NCBI GenBank assembly: GCA_902789735.1
Contig: CADAOZ010000003.1
Span: 62,001-126,000, forward strand
Length of the DNA stretch: 64,000 nucleotides
DNA from: an uncultured Lachnospiraceae bacterium
Lineage (GTDB): Bacteria > Bacillota > Clostridia > Lachnospirales > Lachnospiraceae
Direction of reading: 5' to 3'
Part shown: piece by piece, positions 52,947-61,134 of the stretch
Layout of the letters: every line of letters starts with the position of its first letter
Position numbering within the stretch: the first letter of the stretch is position 1
Program-made: the position numbers and the translations under genes
Notes under the pieces: generated by a model
The model's input: only the letters and a program-made list of their open reading frames with translations
Database searches by the model: none
What the model was told of the DNA's origin: nothing

Positions 52947-53012
52947 AAAGCTCCGGCAGATCCGGACCTTCAGGGAAATACCCGTAAGGTCCGGATCTGC
53001 CGGAGCTTTGTG
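52947..53012 (+). terminator. long hairpin after rho
   Basis: AAGCTCCGGCAGATCCGGAC (plus CTT) pairs perfectly with the segment 52986-53008, a 23-bp stem; only TTTG follows, so it may be a processing or stability hairpin as well as a terminator. Confidence 0.75.
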
Positions 53013-53071
53013 TAATATGCCGGGAAGGAGACCGGCAAAAGTGCCGGCCGGATCCGCGGCGTCAGAGATGT

Positions 53072-53647
53072 TCACTGGGGTTTATAAATAATATTCTCCC
53101 GCAGGGCGTCGGCGGTTTCCTGTCCCAGATAGTGGGCTACGATGGCAAGGGCGAAGGGGATGGCTGTGCCCATGGCCTGGCTGGTGATGATATTGTCGGT
53201 CACTGTGACCTGCTCATAGGTCAGGATGGCGCCTCCTTCTTTGAGAGCGCCTTCCTTGGAAGGATTGCAGGTGGCTTTTTTGCCCTGCAGCAGGCCCAGT
53301 CTTGCGAATACCGAGGGGGCTGCGCAGATGGCGGCGATCTGTTTGCCGGCTTTGGCAAAAGCCGTGACCTGCTCCGTCAGGCGCTGGCAGGCGTCCAGAT
53401 GGATGGTGCCGGGCATGCCGCCGGGCAGGATCAGCATATCGTATTCGTCAAAATCCAGCAGGCTGACGGTCGTATCGGTCAGGAAGGTGACTTCGTGGGA
53501 CGAAGTGACAGAGAGGCTGTCGGAAATGGAGACCTTGGTCAGGGGAATGCCTGCCCTGTAAAGGATATCCACAACTGTCAGGGCTTCGATCTCTTCGCAG
53601 CCGTCCGCCATAAAGATCGCTGCTTTTTTATCGGTTTTGTAATTCAT
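53072..53647 (-). CDS. DJ-1/PfpI family protein
   Basis: 191 residues of the DJ-1/YajL branch. KKAAIFMADGCEEIEALTVV contains the conserved acidic residue, and QIAAICAAPSVFARLGLLQG contains the nucleophilic Cys elbow. ILPGGMPGT and GKKATCNPSKE complete the family pattern. Proposed roles are protein or methylglyoxal-adduct repair; unproven here. GAGGAGG lies just before the ATG at 53647. It is transcribed against both neighbours. Confidence 0.9.
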   Translation of the reverse strand: MNYKTDKKAAIFMADGCEEIEALTVVDILYRAGIPLTKVSISDSLSVTSSHEVTFLTDTTVSLLDFDEYDMLILPGGMPGTIHLDACQRLTEQVTAFAKAGKQIAAICAAPSVFARLGLLQGKKATCNPSKEGALKEGGAILTYEQVTVTDNIITSQAMGTAIPFALAIVAHYLGQETADALRENIIYKPQ

Positions 53648-53825
53648 GGGTTTACCTCCTCGTAGCGGGGACAAGATCCCCGTGCCGTTTTTCTTTCTTT
53701 CCTATTATAAATGATTGGCTCCGAAAACTCCACAGGGAGCCGTCTCTCCTGATTTGTTCCGATCATACTTCCTCTATGCAACATTATCGGAAAGCGGGGG
53801 GGACAAACCTTAATTTTTGGTGAAA

Positions 53826-53843
53826 TTGTGAACTAATTTAAAT
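53826..53843 (+). promoter_or_regulatory. weak Rex-like operator
   Basis: TTGTGAA-CTAA-TTTAAAT: the left half matches the redox repressor Rex site, the right half only partly. It overlaps the region just upstream of the hydrogenase promoter. Confidence 0.25.
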
Positions 53844-53850
53844 ACAGCAG

Positions 53851-53879
53851 TTGGTTTCAGAAACAATATTTGTTATAAT
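53851..53879 (+). promoter_or_regulatory. promoter for the [FeFe] hydrogenase gene
   Basis: TTGGTT (53851-53856), 17 bases, TGT-TATAAT (TATAAT 53874-53879), an extended -10. The start codon is 117 bases downstream. The rest of the 349-base gap shows no gene. Confidence 0.7.
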
Positions 53880-53996
53880 TTAGACAATCCAGTCAGAGGG
53901 GTAAGTCTGCGCTGAAGCAGACAGCGGCTGGACAGGAAAAGGGAAATCCGGCAGGAGGGACGCCGGTAGTTTTGGTTTATTCCAGGAGGAACGAAT

Positions 53997-55472
53997 ATGG
54001 TAACAAATGATCAATCCTTAGTCAGCCTGAAGCATAAAATTATGGAGAGAACGGCTGCGCTTGCTTATGAAGGCAAGCTGAATGACGAGACGAAAGAAGC
54101 GCTGGTCTATGAGATCATTCCCGGACCGATCGCTCAGTACCGCTGCTGTATCTATAAAGAAAGAGAAATCGTTAAGGAGAGGATCCGCCTGGCGTGCGCC
54201 CAGCCGCCCAGGAACAAAGTTGGATCCACAAATACGGTCCAGGTCATCAGCGCGGCCTGCGAAGAGTGCCCGCTGTCCTCCTATACAGTTACGGACAACT
54301 GCCGTCTCTGTATCGGTAAAGCCTGCCTGAATTCCTGCCGTTTCGGCGCCATCACCATCGGCTCCCATCGTTCCCACATCGATCCTACCAAGTGTAAGGA
54401 ATGCGGTATGTGCGCGAACGCCTGCCCTTACGGCGCGATTGCCCATCTGGTTCGTCCCTGTAAGAGGGCCTGCCCTGTCGGCGCGATCACCTATGATGAC
54501 AACGGCATCTGCCAGATCGACGAGAGCAAGTGTATCGCCTGCGGTCACTGCATCCATTCCTGTCCTTTCGGCGCGATCGGATCCAAGACCTATCTGGTAG
54601 ACATCGTCAACCACATCGTGGCCGGAGATGAAGTTTACGCCATGTGCGCCCCCGCTACCGAGGGTCAGTTCGGCGAGAAGGTCTCCATGGAATCCATCCG
54701 TCAGTGCTGCATCGAGCTGGGCTTCAAGGATATGATCGAAGTCGGCCTGGGCGGCGATATGACAGCGGCTTATGAGTCTGCTGAGTGGAGTGAGGCGTAC
54801 AAGGAAGGCAGAAAGATGACCACATCCTGCTGCCCTGCTTTCATCAACATGCTGCGCAAGCACTTCCCCAAGCAGTATGAAGAAAATATGTCCTCCACGG
54901 TTTCCCCGATGTGCGCGATTTCCAGATATCTGAAATATCTGCATCCCGGCTGCATCACTGTATTTATCGGACCCTGCATCGCCAAGAAGTCCGAGGCCAA
55001 TGACAAGTCCGTACCGGACAACGCCGATTACGCGATCACTTTCGGTGAATTCTCTGCCCTGCGCCGTTCCCGCGGCGTTGAGTTCAAGCCCATGGAGAGC
55101 ACCTATCAGGAATCCTCCATCTGGGGCAAGCGCTTCGCCAGCTCCGGCGGCGTAGCCAACGCGGTCATCGAGTGTATGCATGAGCGCGGCGAGGATACCT
55201 CCGCCCTGAAGCTGGTTCAGGTAGCCGGCGGCGATGAGTGCCGTAAAGCCCTGATGATGCTTAAGGCCAACCGCTTCAAAGAAGACTTCATCGAAGGTAT
55301 GGTATGTCCCGGCGGCTGCGTAGGCGGACCTTCCAAGTATAAGACCGAGATGGAGATCAAGAGGGCCAGAGAGAACCTGCTCAAGAAGGCAGACGGCAGA
55401 AAGGTCCTTGAAAACATCAGTAATTATCCCATGGACAAGTTCTCCATGCACCGTGACGGGCACATGGAATAA
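53997..55472 (+). CDS. putative monomeric [FeFe] hydrogenase, group-B-like
   Basis: 491 residues. The N-terminal half carries Cys-rich motifs: CEECPLSSYTVTDNCRLCIG with C-x4-C, then CKECGMCANACP and CIACGHCIHSCP, giving at least two [4Fe-4S] clusters. The C-terminal half is an H-cluster domain with TSCCPAF (about 275), FIGPCIAKKSEA (about 325) and GMVCPGGCVGGP (about 434), the three cluster-binding loops. The second loop has GPC rather than MPC, as in group B enzymes. It would exchange electrons with ferredoxin to make or take up H2. AGGAGG lies upstream. Confidence 0.82.
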   Translation: MVTNDQSLVSLKHKIMERTAALAYEGKLNDETKEALVYEIIPGPIAQYRCCIYKEREIVKERIRLACAQPPRNKVGSTNTVQVISAACEECPLSSYTVTDNCRLCIGKACLNSCRFGAITIGSHRSHIDPTKCKECGMCANACPYGAIAHLVRPCKRACPVGAITYDDNGICQIDESKCIACGHCIHSCPFGAIGSKTYLVDIVNHIVAGDEVYAMCAPATEGQFGEKVSMESIRQCCIELGFKDMIEVGLGGDMTAAYESAEWSEAYKEGRKMTTSCCPAFINMLRKHFPKQYEENMSSTVSPMCAISRYLKYLHPGCITVFIGPCIAKKSEANDKSVPDNADYAITFGEFSALRRSRGVEFKPMESTYQESSIWGKRFASSGGVANAVIECMHERGEDTSALKLVQVAGGDECRKALMMLKANRFKEDFIEGMVCPGGCVGGPSKYKTEMEIKRARENLLKKADGRKVLENISNYPMDKFSMHRDGHME

Positions 55473-55599
55473 ACGGTCCGGCAGCGGATCGCCGGGAACC
55501 GTCCCGGCCGCGGCACAGCGGCGCACGGAGGAATCCCTGAACAGGGAATGCCCGGATCCGATCCGGAATGGATATTCGGAAAACAGCATTTAACAGCAT

Positions 55600-55632
55600 T
55601 CAGCTGCAGGTTTTTGCCTGCAGCTGTTTTCT
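55600..55632 (+). terminator. terminator after the hydrogenase gene
   Basis: CAGCTGCAGG-TTTTTG-CCTGCAGCTG followed by TTTT. Confidence 0.85.
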
Positions 55633-55645
55633 TTTTGAAATTTTA

Positions 55646-55654
55646 TGGTATAAT
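55646..55654 (+). promoter_or_regulatory. upstream promoter of tig
   Basis: TGG-TATAAT (TATAAT 55649-55654), extended -10, just after the terminator. Confidence 0.5.
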
Positions 55655-55677
55655 CGTTTCTCTGAGAGAAAATCACA

Positions 55678-55707
55678 TTGAAATTCTGTAAAAGCCTGTG
55701 ATATAAT
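55678..55707 (+). promoter_or_regulatory. downstream promoter of tig
   Basis: TTGAAA (55678-55683), 18 bases, TGA-TATAAT (TATAAT 55702-55707). Two promoters in tandem lie in the 346-base gap before tig. Confidence 0.68.
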
Positions 55708-55818
55708 TCGCTCAACTGTGTTTATACGCATGACAAAAAGGAGCAGGGCCATGTATTCCGCAGCCGCTGCTGCCTGATTATAAAGAAGAAACAAGTAATA
55801 GCAGGAGGACCAATCATA

Positions 55819-57141
55819 ATGAGCGTAAGCGTTGAGAAACTTGAAAACAGCATGGCCGTACTTACCATTGAAGTCGATGCCAAAGAGTTTGATAAAGCAG
55901 TAGACAAGGTGTATCTGAGACAGAGGAACAGACTGAACGTTCCCGGTTTCCGTAAGGGCAAGACTCCCAGAAAGCTGATCGAGAGAATGTATGGCGAAGG
56001 CATCTTCCTGGAAGACGCTGCCAATGATGTGATCAATGAGACCTATCCCGTTGAGGCGGAAGCCTGCGGCGAAGAGATCGTGTCCAGCCCTGAGATCGAG
56101 ATTACCCAGATCGGCCACGGCCAGAACCTGATCTATAAGGCGACTGTTGCTGTCAAGCCTCCCGTAACGCTTGGCCAGTATAAGGGCGTCGAAGTTCTCA
56201 AGCGCCCCGTTACCGTTACCGATGAGGAAGTAGAAGCGGAACTGAAAAAAGAGCAGGACAAGAACGCTTCTTTTGAAGAAGTGACCGACAGGACTGTCCA
56301 GGACGGCGACCAGATCAAGCTTGACTTTGAAGGCTTTGTAGACGGTGTCGCTTTTGAAGGCGGCAAGGGCGAGGATTATCCTCTGACCATCGGCTCCGGT
56401 TCCTTCATCCCCGGCTTTGAAGAGCAGCTGGTCGGCGCTGAAATCGGCAAGGAAATGGAAGTAAATGTAACCTTCCCCGAGAACTATGGTTCTCCGGATC
56501 TGGCCGGCGCGGATGCCGTCTTCAAGTGCACGGTCCATTCCATCCGTGAGAAGCACCTGCCTGAGCTCAACGACGAGTTCGCGGATGATGTTTCCGAATT
56601 TGAAACACTGGACGAGTTCAAGGAAGATATCAGAAGAAACCTGATCGTCAAGAAGGAAGAGGCCGCAAGGACTGAGATGGAGAACGAGGCAGTTGACGCT
56701 GTCATCAAGAACGCCACCGTCCAGATCCCGGATGCCATGCTGAAGACCCAGGAGCGCCAGATGGTCGACGAGTTCGCCCAGCAGCTTCAGTATCAGGGCA
56801 TGACCATTGATCAGTACTTCGAGTACTCCGGCAATGACAGGGACAAGATGATGGAAGTCATGGCTCCTCAGGCTGAAAAGAGGATCCTGACAAGACTGGT
56901 CCTTGAGCAGATCGTCAAGGAAGAGAACATCACTGTCAGCGAAGAGGACTTCGAGGAAGAGCTGCAGAAGCTGGCAGCTTCCTACGGCGCTGACCTTGAT
57001 ACTGTCAAGAATATCTTTGTCGGCAAGGAAAGAGAGCGTATGGAAGAGGACATCGCGGTCCAGAAGGCTGTATCCTTTGTCGCTGACCATGCGGTCGAAG
57101 TTGAAAAGGCTGAGGAAGCCGCGGAGACAGAAGAAGCATAA
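55819..57141 (+). CDS. tig: trigger factor chaperone
   Basis: 440 residues. The ribosome-binding domain has VPGFRKGKTPRKLIERMYGE, the FKBP-like prolyl isomerase domain is about 150-245 (GDQIKLDFEGFVDGVAFEGG, IGSGSFIPGFEEQLVGAEIG), and the C-terminal chaperone arms are long helices. It binds nascent chains at the tunnel exit. AGGAGG lies 11 bases upstream. It heads the conserved tig-clpP-clpX order. Confidence 0.97.
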   Translation: MSVSVEKLENSMAVLTIEVDAKEFDKAVDKVYLRQRNRLNVPGFRKGKTPRKLIERMYGEGIFLEDAANDVINETYPVEAEACGEEIVSSPEIEITQIGHGQNLIYKATVAVKPPVTLGQYKGVEVLKRPVTVTDEEVEAELKKEQDKNASFEEVTDRTVQDGDQIKLDFEGFVDGVAFEGGKGEDYPLTIGSGSFIPGFEEQLVGAEIGKEMEVNVTFPENYGSPDLAGADAVFKCTVHSIREKHLPELNDEFADDVSEFETLDEFKEDIRRNLIVKKEEAARTEMENEAVDAVIKNATVQIPDAMLKTQERQMVDEFAQQLQYQGMTIDQYFEYSGNDRDKMMEVMAPQAEKRILTRLVLEQIVKEENITVSEEDFEEELQKLAASYGADLDTVKNIFVGKERERMEEDIAVQKAVSFVADHAVEVEKAEEAAETEEA

Positions 57142-57187
57142 GCTTTCCGGTCCTGCAATACAGAAACCTGTTACGGGATCGGCGAAA

Positions 57188-57318
57188 GGGCCGGATTGGA
57201 TCCGGCCCGTCGGCGGTCCTGTATTTCACTGCCGGATGATTTGCTGATCTGACCGGCTGTGGTACTTTATGTTCCGGCAAAAGCCGGATCGACAATCTGA
57301 TGCGGCAGCCGGCCGCAT
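57188..57318 (+). promoter_or_regulatory. three hairpins between tig and clpP
   Basis: GGGCCGGAT-TGG-ATCCGGCCC (57188-57208), TCCGGC-AAAA-GCCGGA (57273-57288) and ATGCGGC-AGCCG-GCCGCAT (57300-57318) lie in the 192-base gap. None has a T run. The last ends one base before the AAAGGAGG ribosome binding site of clpP and could affect its use. Confidence 0.5.
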
Positions 57319-57333
57319 GAAAGGAGGGCAAGA

Positions 57334-57933
57334 ATGGCCAATTTTATTCCCTATGTTATTGAACAGACCGGTACCGGTGAACGTTCCTATGATATTTTCT
57401 CCAGACTGTTAAAGGAGAGGATCATTTTCCTGGGTGACCAGGTCACTGACGCCTCCGCGGAGCTGATCGTAGCGCAGATGCTTTTCCTTGAGGGCGAGGA
57501 TCCCGATAAGGATATCCAGTTCTATATCAACAGCCCCGGCGGCTCTGTTTCTGCCGGAATGGCGATCTATGATACCATGAACTTCGTGAAGTGCGATGTG
57601 TCCACCATCTGTGTAGGCATGGCGGCCAGCATGGGCGCTTTCCTTCTGGCAGGCGGCACCAGGGGCAAACGTTTCGCGCTGCCCAATTCCGAGATCCTGA
57701 TCCATCAGCCTCTGGGCGGCACCGAAGGCCAGGCCTCCGATATCGCCATCCAGGCAGCCCATATGGCCAGGATCAAAGAGAACCTGAACCGTATCCTTGC
57801 CCAGAATACCGGACGTACCTATGAAGAACTGGTACGCGATACAGACCGTGACAACTGGATGACAGCCCGGCAGGCGCTGGAGTACGGCCTGATCGACAAC
57901 ATTTATACGACCCGTAAGGAGATCACAGAATAA
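57334..57933 (+). CDS. clpP: ATP-dependent Clp protease proteolytic subunit
   Basis: 199 residues, the tetradecameric serine protease. Catalytic Ser99 in GMAASMGAF, His124 in ILIHQPLGG, and the Asp in [11 protein letters not shown] are present. [20 protein letters not shown] and [15 protein letters not shown] form are typical of the N-terminal region. AAAGGAGG precedes the ATG. clpX follows after 9 bases. Confidence 0.97.
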   Translation: MANFIPYVIEQTGTGERSYDIFSRLLKERIIFLGDQVTDASAELIVAQMLFLEGEDPDKDIQFYINSPGGSVSAGMAIYDTMNFVKCDVSTICVGMAASMGAFLLAGGTRGKRFALPNSEILIHQPLGGTEGQASDIAIQAAHMARIKENLNRILAQNTGRTYEELVRDTDRDNWMTARQALEYGLIDNIYTTRKEITE

Positions 57934-57942
57934 GGATTCAAT

Positions 57943-59253
57943 ATGGCAGATAAAAGAAAAATGCAGCCTTTGCGCAGATGCTCCTTCTGCGGCAGAACGG
58001 AAAAGCAGGTCAAAAAGCTGATCTCCGGCCCCGAAGGTGTTTATATCTGTGACGAATGCGTAATGATTTGCGCGGACATTATCGAAGAAGGCATGATTGA
58101 GGACGAGCCGGAAGAGGATGAGATCCATCTGCGGAAGCCTGTCGAGATCAAGGCGTTTCTGGATGAATATGTCATCGGTCAGGAAGAGGCCAAAAAGACA
58201 TTGTCCGTTGCTGTCTACAATCACTATAAGCGGGTTCTGGCCAAGGGTCCCGCCAACGATGACGTGGAGCTCCAGAAGAGCAATATCCTGATGCTGGGTC
58301 CTACCGGCTCGGGCAAGACTTATCTGGCCCAGACACTGGCCAAGATCATCAATGTACCCTTCGCCATTGCGGACGCGACCACCCTCACAGAGGCCGGCTA
58401 TGTCGGTGAGGACGTTGAGAATATCCTGCTCAAGCTGATCCAGGCGGCTGATTATAATATTGACCGCGCCCAGCTGGGCATCGTTTATATTGACGAGATC
58501 GACAAGATCGCCAAGAAGGGTGAGAATGTATCCATCACCAGAGACGTTTCCGGTGAAGGCGTGCAGCAGGCCCTGCTTAAGATCGTAGAGGGAACCATCG
58601 CTTCCGTACCGCCCCAGGGCGGCCGCAAGCACCCCCAGCAGGAGATGATCCAGCTGGATACGACCAATATCATGTTCATCTGCGGCGGCGCTTTTGACGG
58701 TCTGGAAAAGATCATCAACGCCCGTATGGACAGGCGGTCCATGGGCTTTAACGCCACGGTTTCCGGCAGGGATGTCAAGGATATCGGTTCTGTACTGAGC
58801 GAAGTCCTGCCCGAGGACCTGATCCGTTTCGGCCTGATTCCCGAGTTCATCGGCCGTGTACCGGTCGTTACCACCCTGGAAGGACTGGACCGGGAAGCTC
58901 TGGTCAGGATCCTGAAAGAGCCTAAGAACGCTCTGATCAAGCAGTACAAAAAGCTCTTTGCCTATGATGGTGTGGAGCTGTCCTTTGAGGATGACGCCAT
59001 TGAAGCCATCGCGGATCTGGGCATTGCCCGCAAGACCGGCGCCAGAGGGCTTCGTTCCATCATGGAGAAAGTCATGATGGAGGACATGTTCCTGATTCCT
59101 TCCGATGATACGATCAAAGAATGTATCGTAACAAAGGAATCGGTCGAGGGAACCGGTACGCCCAGGCTGATCCATAAGGCTGCCAGGAAGAAATTGAACC
59201 GTCCGGCTTCTTCCGCAGCTGCCGGGGAAGCCGATGCGCAGGAAGCGGAATAA
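57943..59253 (+). CDS. clpX: ATP-dependent Clp protease ATP-binding subunit ClpX
   Basis: 436 residues. The N-terminal zinc domain has four Cys (CSFC and CDEC), then the AAA+ domain with [18 protein letters not shown] (about 117-134), [11 protein letters not shown] (Walker B), GGRKHPQQE pore region and the sensor-2 KTGARGLRS. It unfolds substrates for ClpP. GTAAGGA lies upstream. Directly downstream of clpP as usual. Confidence 0.97.
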   Translation: MADKRKMQPLRRCSFCGRTEKQVKKLISGPEGVYICDECVMICADIIEEGMIEDEPEEDEIHLRKPVEIKAFLDEYVIGQEEAKKTLSVAVYNHYKRVLAKGPANDDVELQKSNILMLGPTGSGKTYLAQTLAKIINVPFAIADATTLTEAGYVGEDVENILLKLIQAADYNIDRAQLGIVYIDEIDKIAKKGENVSITRDVSGEGVQQALLKIVEGTIASVPPQGGRKHPQQEMIQLDTTNIMFICGGAFDGLEKIINARMDRRSMGFNATVSGRDVKDIGSVLSEVLPEDLIRFGLIPEFIGRVPVVTTLEGLDREALVRILKEPKNALIKQYKKLFAYDGVELSFEDDAIEAIADLGIARKTGARGLRSIMEKVMMEDMFLIPSDDTIKECIVTKESVEGTGTPRLIHKAARKKLNRPASSAAAGEADAQEAE

Positions 59254-59262
59254 ATGAAAGAT

Positions 59263-59294
59263 ACAGTGCATGTGCCGGGAGGTACATGCACTGT
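59263..59294 (+). promoter_or_regulatory. hairpin between clpX and engB
   Basis: ACAGTGCATGT / ACATGCACTGT, 11 bp with a 10-base loop and no T run: an intra-operon stability or processing element. Confidence 0.6.
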
Positions 59295-59329
59295 TGCTAT
59301 AGGCGGGTCTGCCGCCGGTGAGGAATGAT

Positions 59330-59977
59330 ATGGTTATTAAATCAGTGAATCTTGAAACAGTATGCGGCGTTACCAGCAAACTGCCGGTCAATACCCTTCC
59401 CGAAGTGGCATTCGCGGGCAAGAGCAATGTGGGCAAATCGACCCTGATCAACGGGATCATGAACCGCAAGTCCTACGCCCGGGTCAGTTCCCAGCCCGGC
59501 AAGACCCAGACCATCAATTATTATAATATCAATGACGCCTTATATCTGGTCGACCTGCCCGGTTACGGATACGCGACGGCGAACGTGAAGGTGCGCCAGA
59601 AATGGGGAGAGATGATCGAGAGATATCTCAACACCAGCGAGGCGCTGAAAGCGGTCTTTTTGCTGATTGACATACGGCACGAACCGTCTAATAATGATAT
59701 TATGATGTATGACTGGATCGTGCAGGCGGGCTTCAATCCCATCATTATCGCCACCAAGGCGGATAAGATCAAACGGAGCCAGCTGGCCAAACATAAGAAA
59801 ATGATCCGGGAGACCATCAAAAGCAAAAGCCAGGCAGGCGCGGATCTGACCTTCCAGATGATCGCCTGGTCCGGCCTGTCCAAACAGGGCCGGGAGGAGA
59901 TTTACGACCTGCTGGACAGAGAGGTCCTGGGGATCCTGCCCGCTGAAGCGGACGGGGAAGAGGACGGGAAAGCATGA
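59330..59977 (+). CDS. engB: ribosome biogenesis GTP-binding protein YsxC/EngB
   Basis: 215 residues, a small essential-type GTPase of large-subunit assembly. Motifs: G1 AFAGKSNVGKSTLINGI, G2 region KTQTINYY, G3 LVDLPGYGYA, G4 TKADKI and G5 AWSGLSKQG. I start at ATG 59330 with GAGGA upstream; the GTG at 59318 has none. Follows clpX as in many Firmicutes. Confidence 0.95.
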   Translation: MVIKSVNLETVCGVTSKLPVNTLPEVAFAGKSNVGKSTLINGIMNRKSYARVSSQPGKTQTINYYNINDALYLVDLPGYGYATANVKVRQKWGEMIERYLNTSEALKAVFLLIDIRHEPSNNDIMMYDWIVQAGFNPIIIATKADKIKRSQLAKHKKMIRETIKSKSQAGADLTFQMIAWSGLSKQGREEIYDLLDREVLGILPAEADGEEDGKA

Positions 59978-60020
59978 TCTTTCACGTACCTTTAACAGGA
60001 GCAGCAATAAGGAGGATATT

Positions 60021-60689
60021 ATGAGCGGAAGATTTGAAGGAGATGAAGCGCTGGAGAGGCTGAAAGCCCTGAAGCGGGGAAGGATCATATTCGCGCTGAT
60101 GACCATAGCCCTGGGCGTAGTGCTTTTGGTCTACTCGGACAACGTTCTTACCATGTTCAGCCAGATCATCGGCGGCATCCTGATTGCCGGCGGTGTCTGC
60201 GGACTGCTGGGCGGTATTTTCGGTCCCCGGGGCAGCTATTTTAAATGGTTCCTGATTGTGTTCGCCGCCTGTATCGGTGTGGTCGGCGTCTGGATCTTTA
60301 CCAATCCGGTCGATATGGCGGCCCTGCTGCCCAGGATCATGGGTGTCCTGATCATAGTCAGCGGCTTTTTTAACCTGCTGGAGGCAGTGACCCAGGCCCA
60401 GCAGGGATACAGCAGATGGCTGATTTCCCTGCTGATCGGTATCGCTACGATCGTCGGCGGTGTTTACCTGTTCATGTATGCCTTCCAGGCGGCCAGCCTG
60501 GCGGTAAAAGTGGCCGGCGGCCTGCTTCTGTTCGACGGCATCAGCGACATCTGGGTCATTTCCAGGATCAGCACCAAAGCCAAAAAGATCTATCAGGATT
60601 CCGCGCCGGTAGATGTGGAAGTGGATTTTATTGAGGATAAGGGCGGTGATGAGGATGAGACCGGCACCGAGCAGCCCCGCAGGAACTGA
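60021..60689 (+). CDS. DUF308 / HdeD-like membrane protein
   Basis: 222 residues with about six hydrophobic segments (for example IIFALMTIALGVVLLVY, IIGGILIAGGVCGLLGGIFG, WLISLLIGIATIVGGVYLFM) and a charged acidic C-terminal tail. DUF308 proteins share the fold of HdeD; their role is unknown, sometimes linked to acid stress. AAGGAGG precedes the ATG. It lies 43 bases after engB and may be in that operon. Confidence 0.82.
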   Translation: MSGRFEGDEALERLKALKRGRIIFALMTIALGVVLLVYSDNVLTMFSQIIGGILIAGGVCGLLGGIFGPRGSYFKWFLIVFAACIGVVGVWIFTNPVDMAALLPRIMGVLIIVSGFFNLLEAVTQAQQGYSRWLISLLIGIATIVGGVYLFMYAFQAASLAVKVAGGLLLFDGISDIWVISRISTKAKKIYQDSAPVDVEVDFIEDKGGDEDETGTEQPRRN

Positions 60690-60735
60690 GTCCGGAAGAA
60701 CTGAGTCCCGAAGGAACTGCAGCCGGCCTTTGAAG

Positions 60736-60764
60736 TGAACCGGGCAGTCAGACTTGCCGGTTCA
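60736..60764. repeat. single copy of the GTCAGAC hairpin repeat
   Basis: TGAACCGG-GCAGTCAGACTTG-CCGGTTCA, with 8-bp arms and the GTCAGAC core. Same family as the copies at 14231-14360 and 6273-6345. Confidence 0.85.
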
Positions 60765-60853
60765 AAAACAATCATACAGTAAGCATTGCGAAACAGCCTG
60801 TGTCTGTCTTCAGATTCGGAAAGCTGCCGGACGGCAGCACCGATCCATAGAAG

Positions 60854-61018
60854 ACAGCAGAGGCTGTTTTTTATGCCGGCGTCCAAATGCACGCAGGAGT
60901 TCTGCGGGCAGTGATATATTGAAAGACAGCGGAGGCTGTTTTTTATGGTAATGTTCTAAAGTACGCGGCGGCTTTGCGGGCTGTGATGCAATGAAGGACA
61001 ACAGAGATTGTCCTTTTT
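60854..61018 (+). repeat. three diverged repeats of about 71 bp, each with a terminator-like hairpin
   Basis: ACAGC-AGAG-GCTGT (60854-60867), ACAGC-GGAG-GCTGT (60926-60939) and GGACAA-CAGAGA-TTGTCC (60996-61013) are each followed by five or more T. Spacing is 72 and 70 bases, and the sequences between align (for example TGCGGGCAGTGAT and TGCGGGCTGTGAT). They fill the 445-base gap between the DUF308 gene and the clpB promoter. Confidence 0.8.
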
Positions 61019-61051
61019 AGCAATGTATCGTAAAAATTAAAAAAGAAAGTG

Positions 61052-61079
61052 TTGACAAGAAACATATTAGTGTTATAGT
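61052..61079 (+). promoter_or_regulatory. promoter for clpB
   Basis: Consensus TTGACA (61052-61057), 16 bases, TGT-TATAGT (TATAGT 61074-61079), an extended -10. No CIRCE or CtsR heptad is visible around it. Confidence 0.72.
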
Positions 61080-61134
61080 AGTTATAGAACAAAGACAACA
61101 TTGCTTTGGAATACTGTCCAAAGGAGGTGCATAG

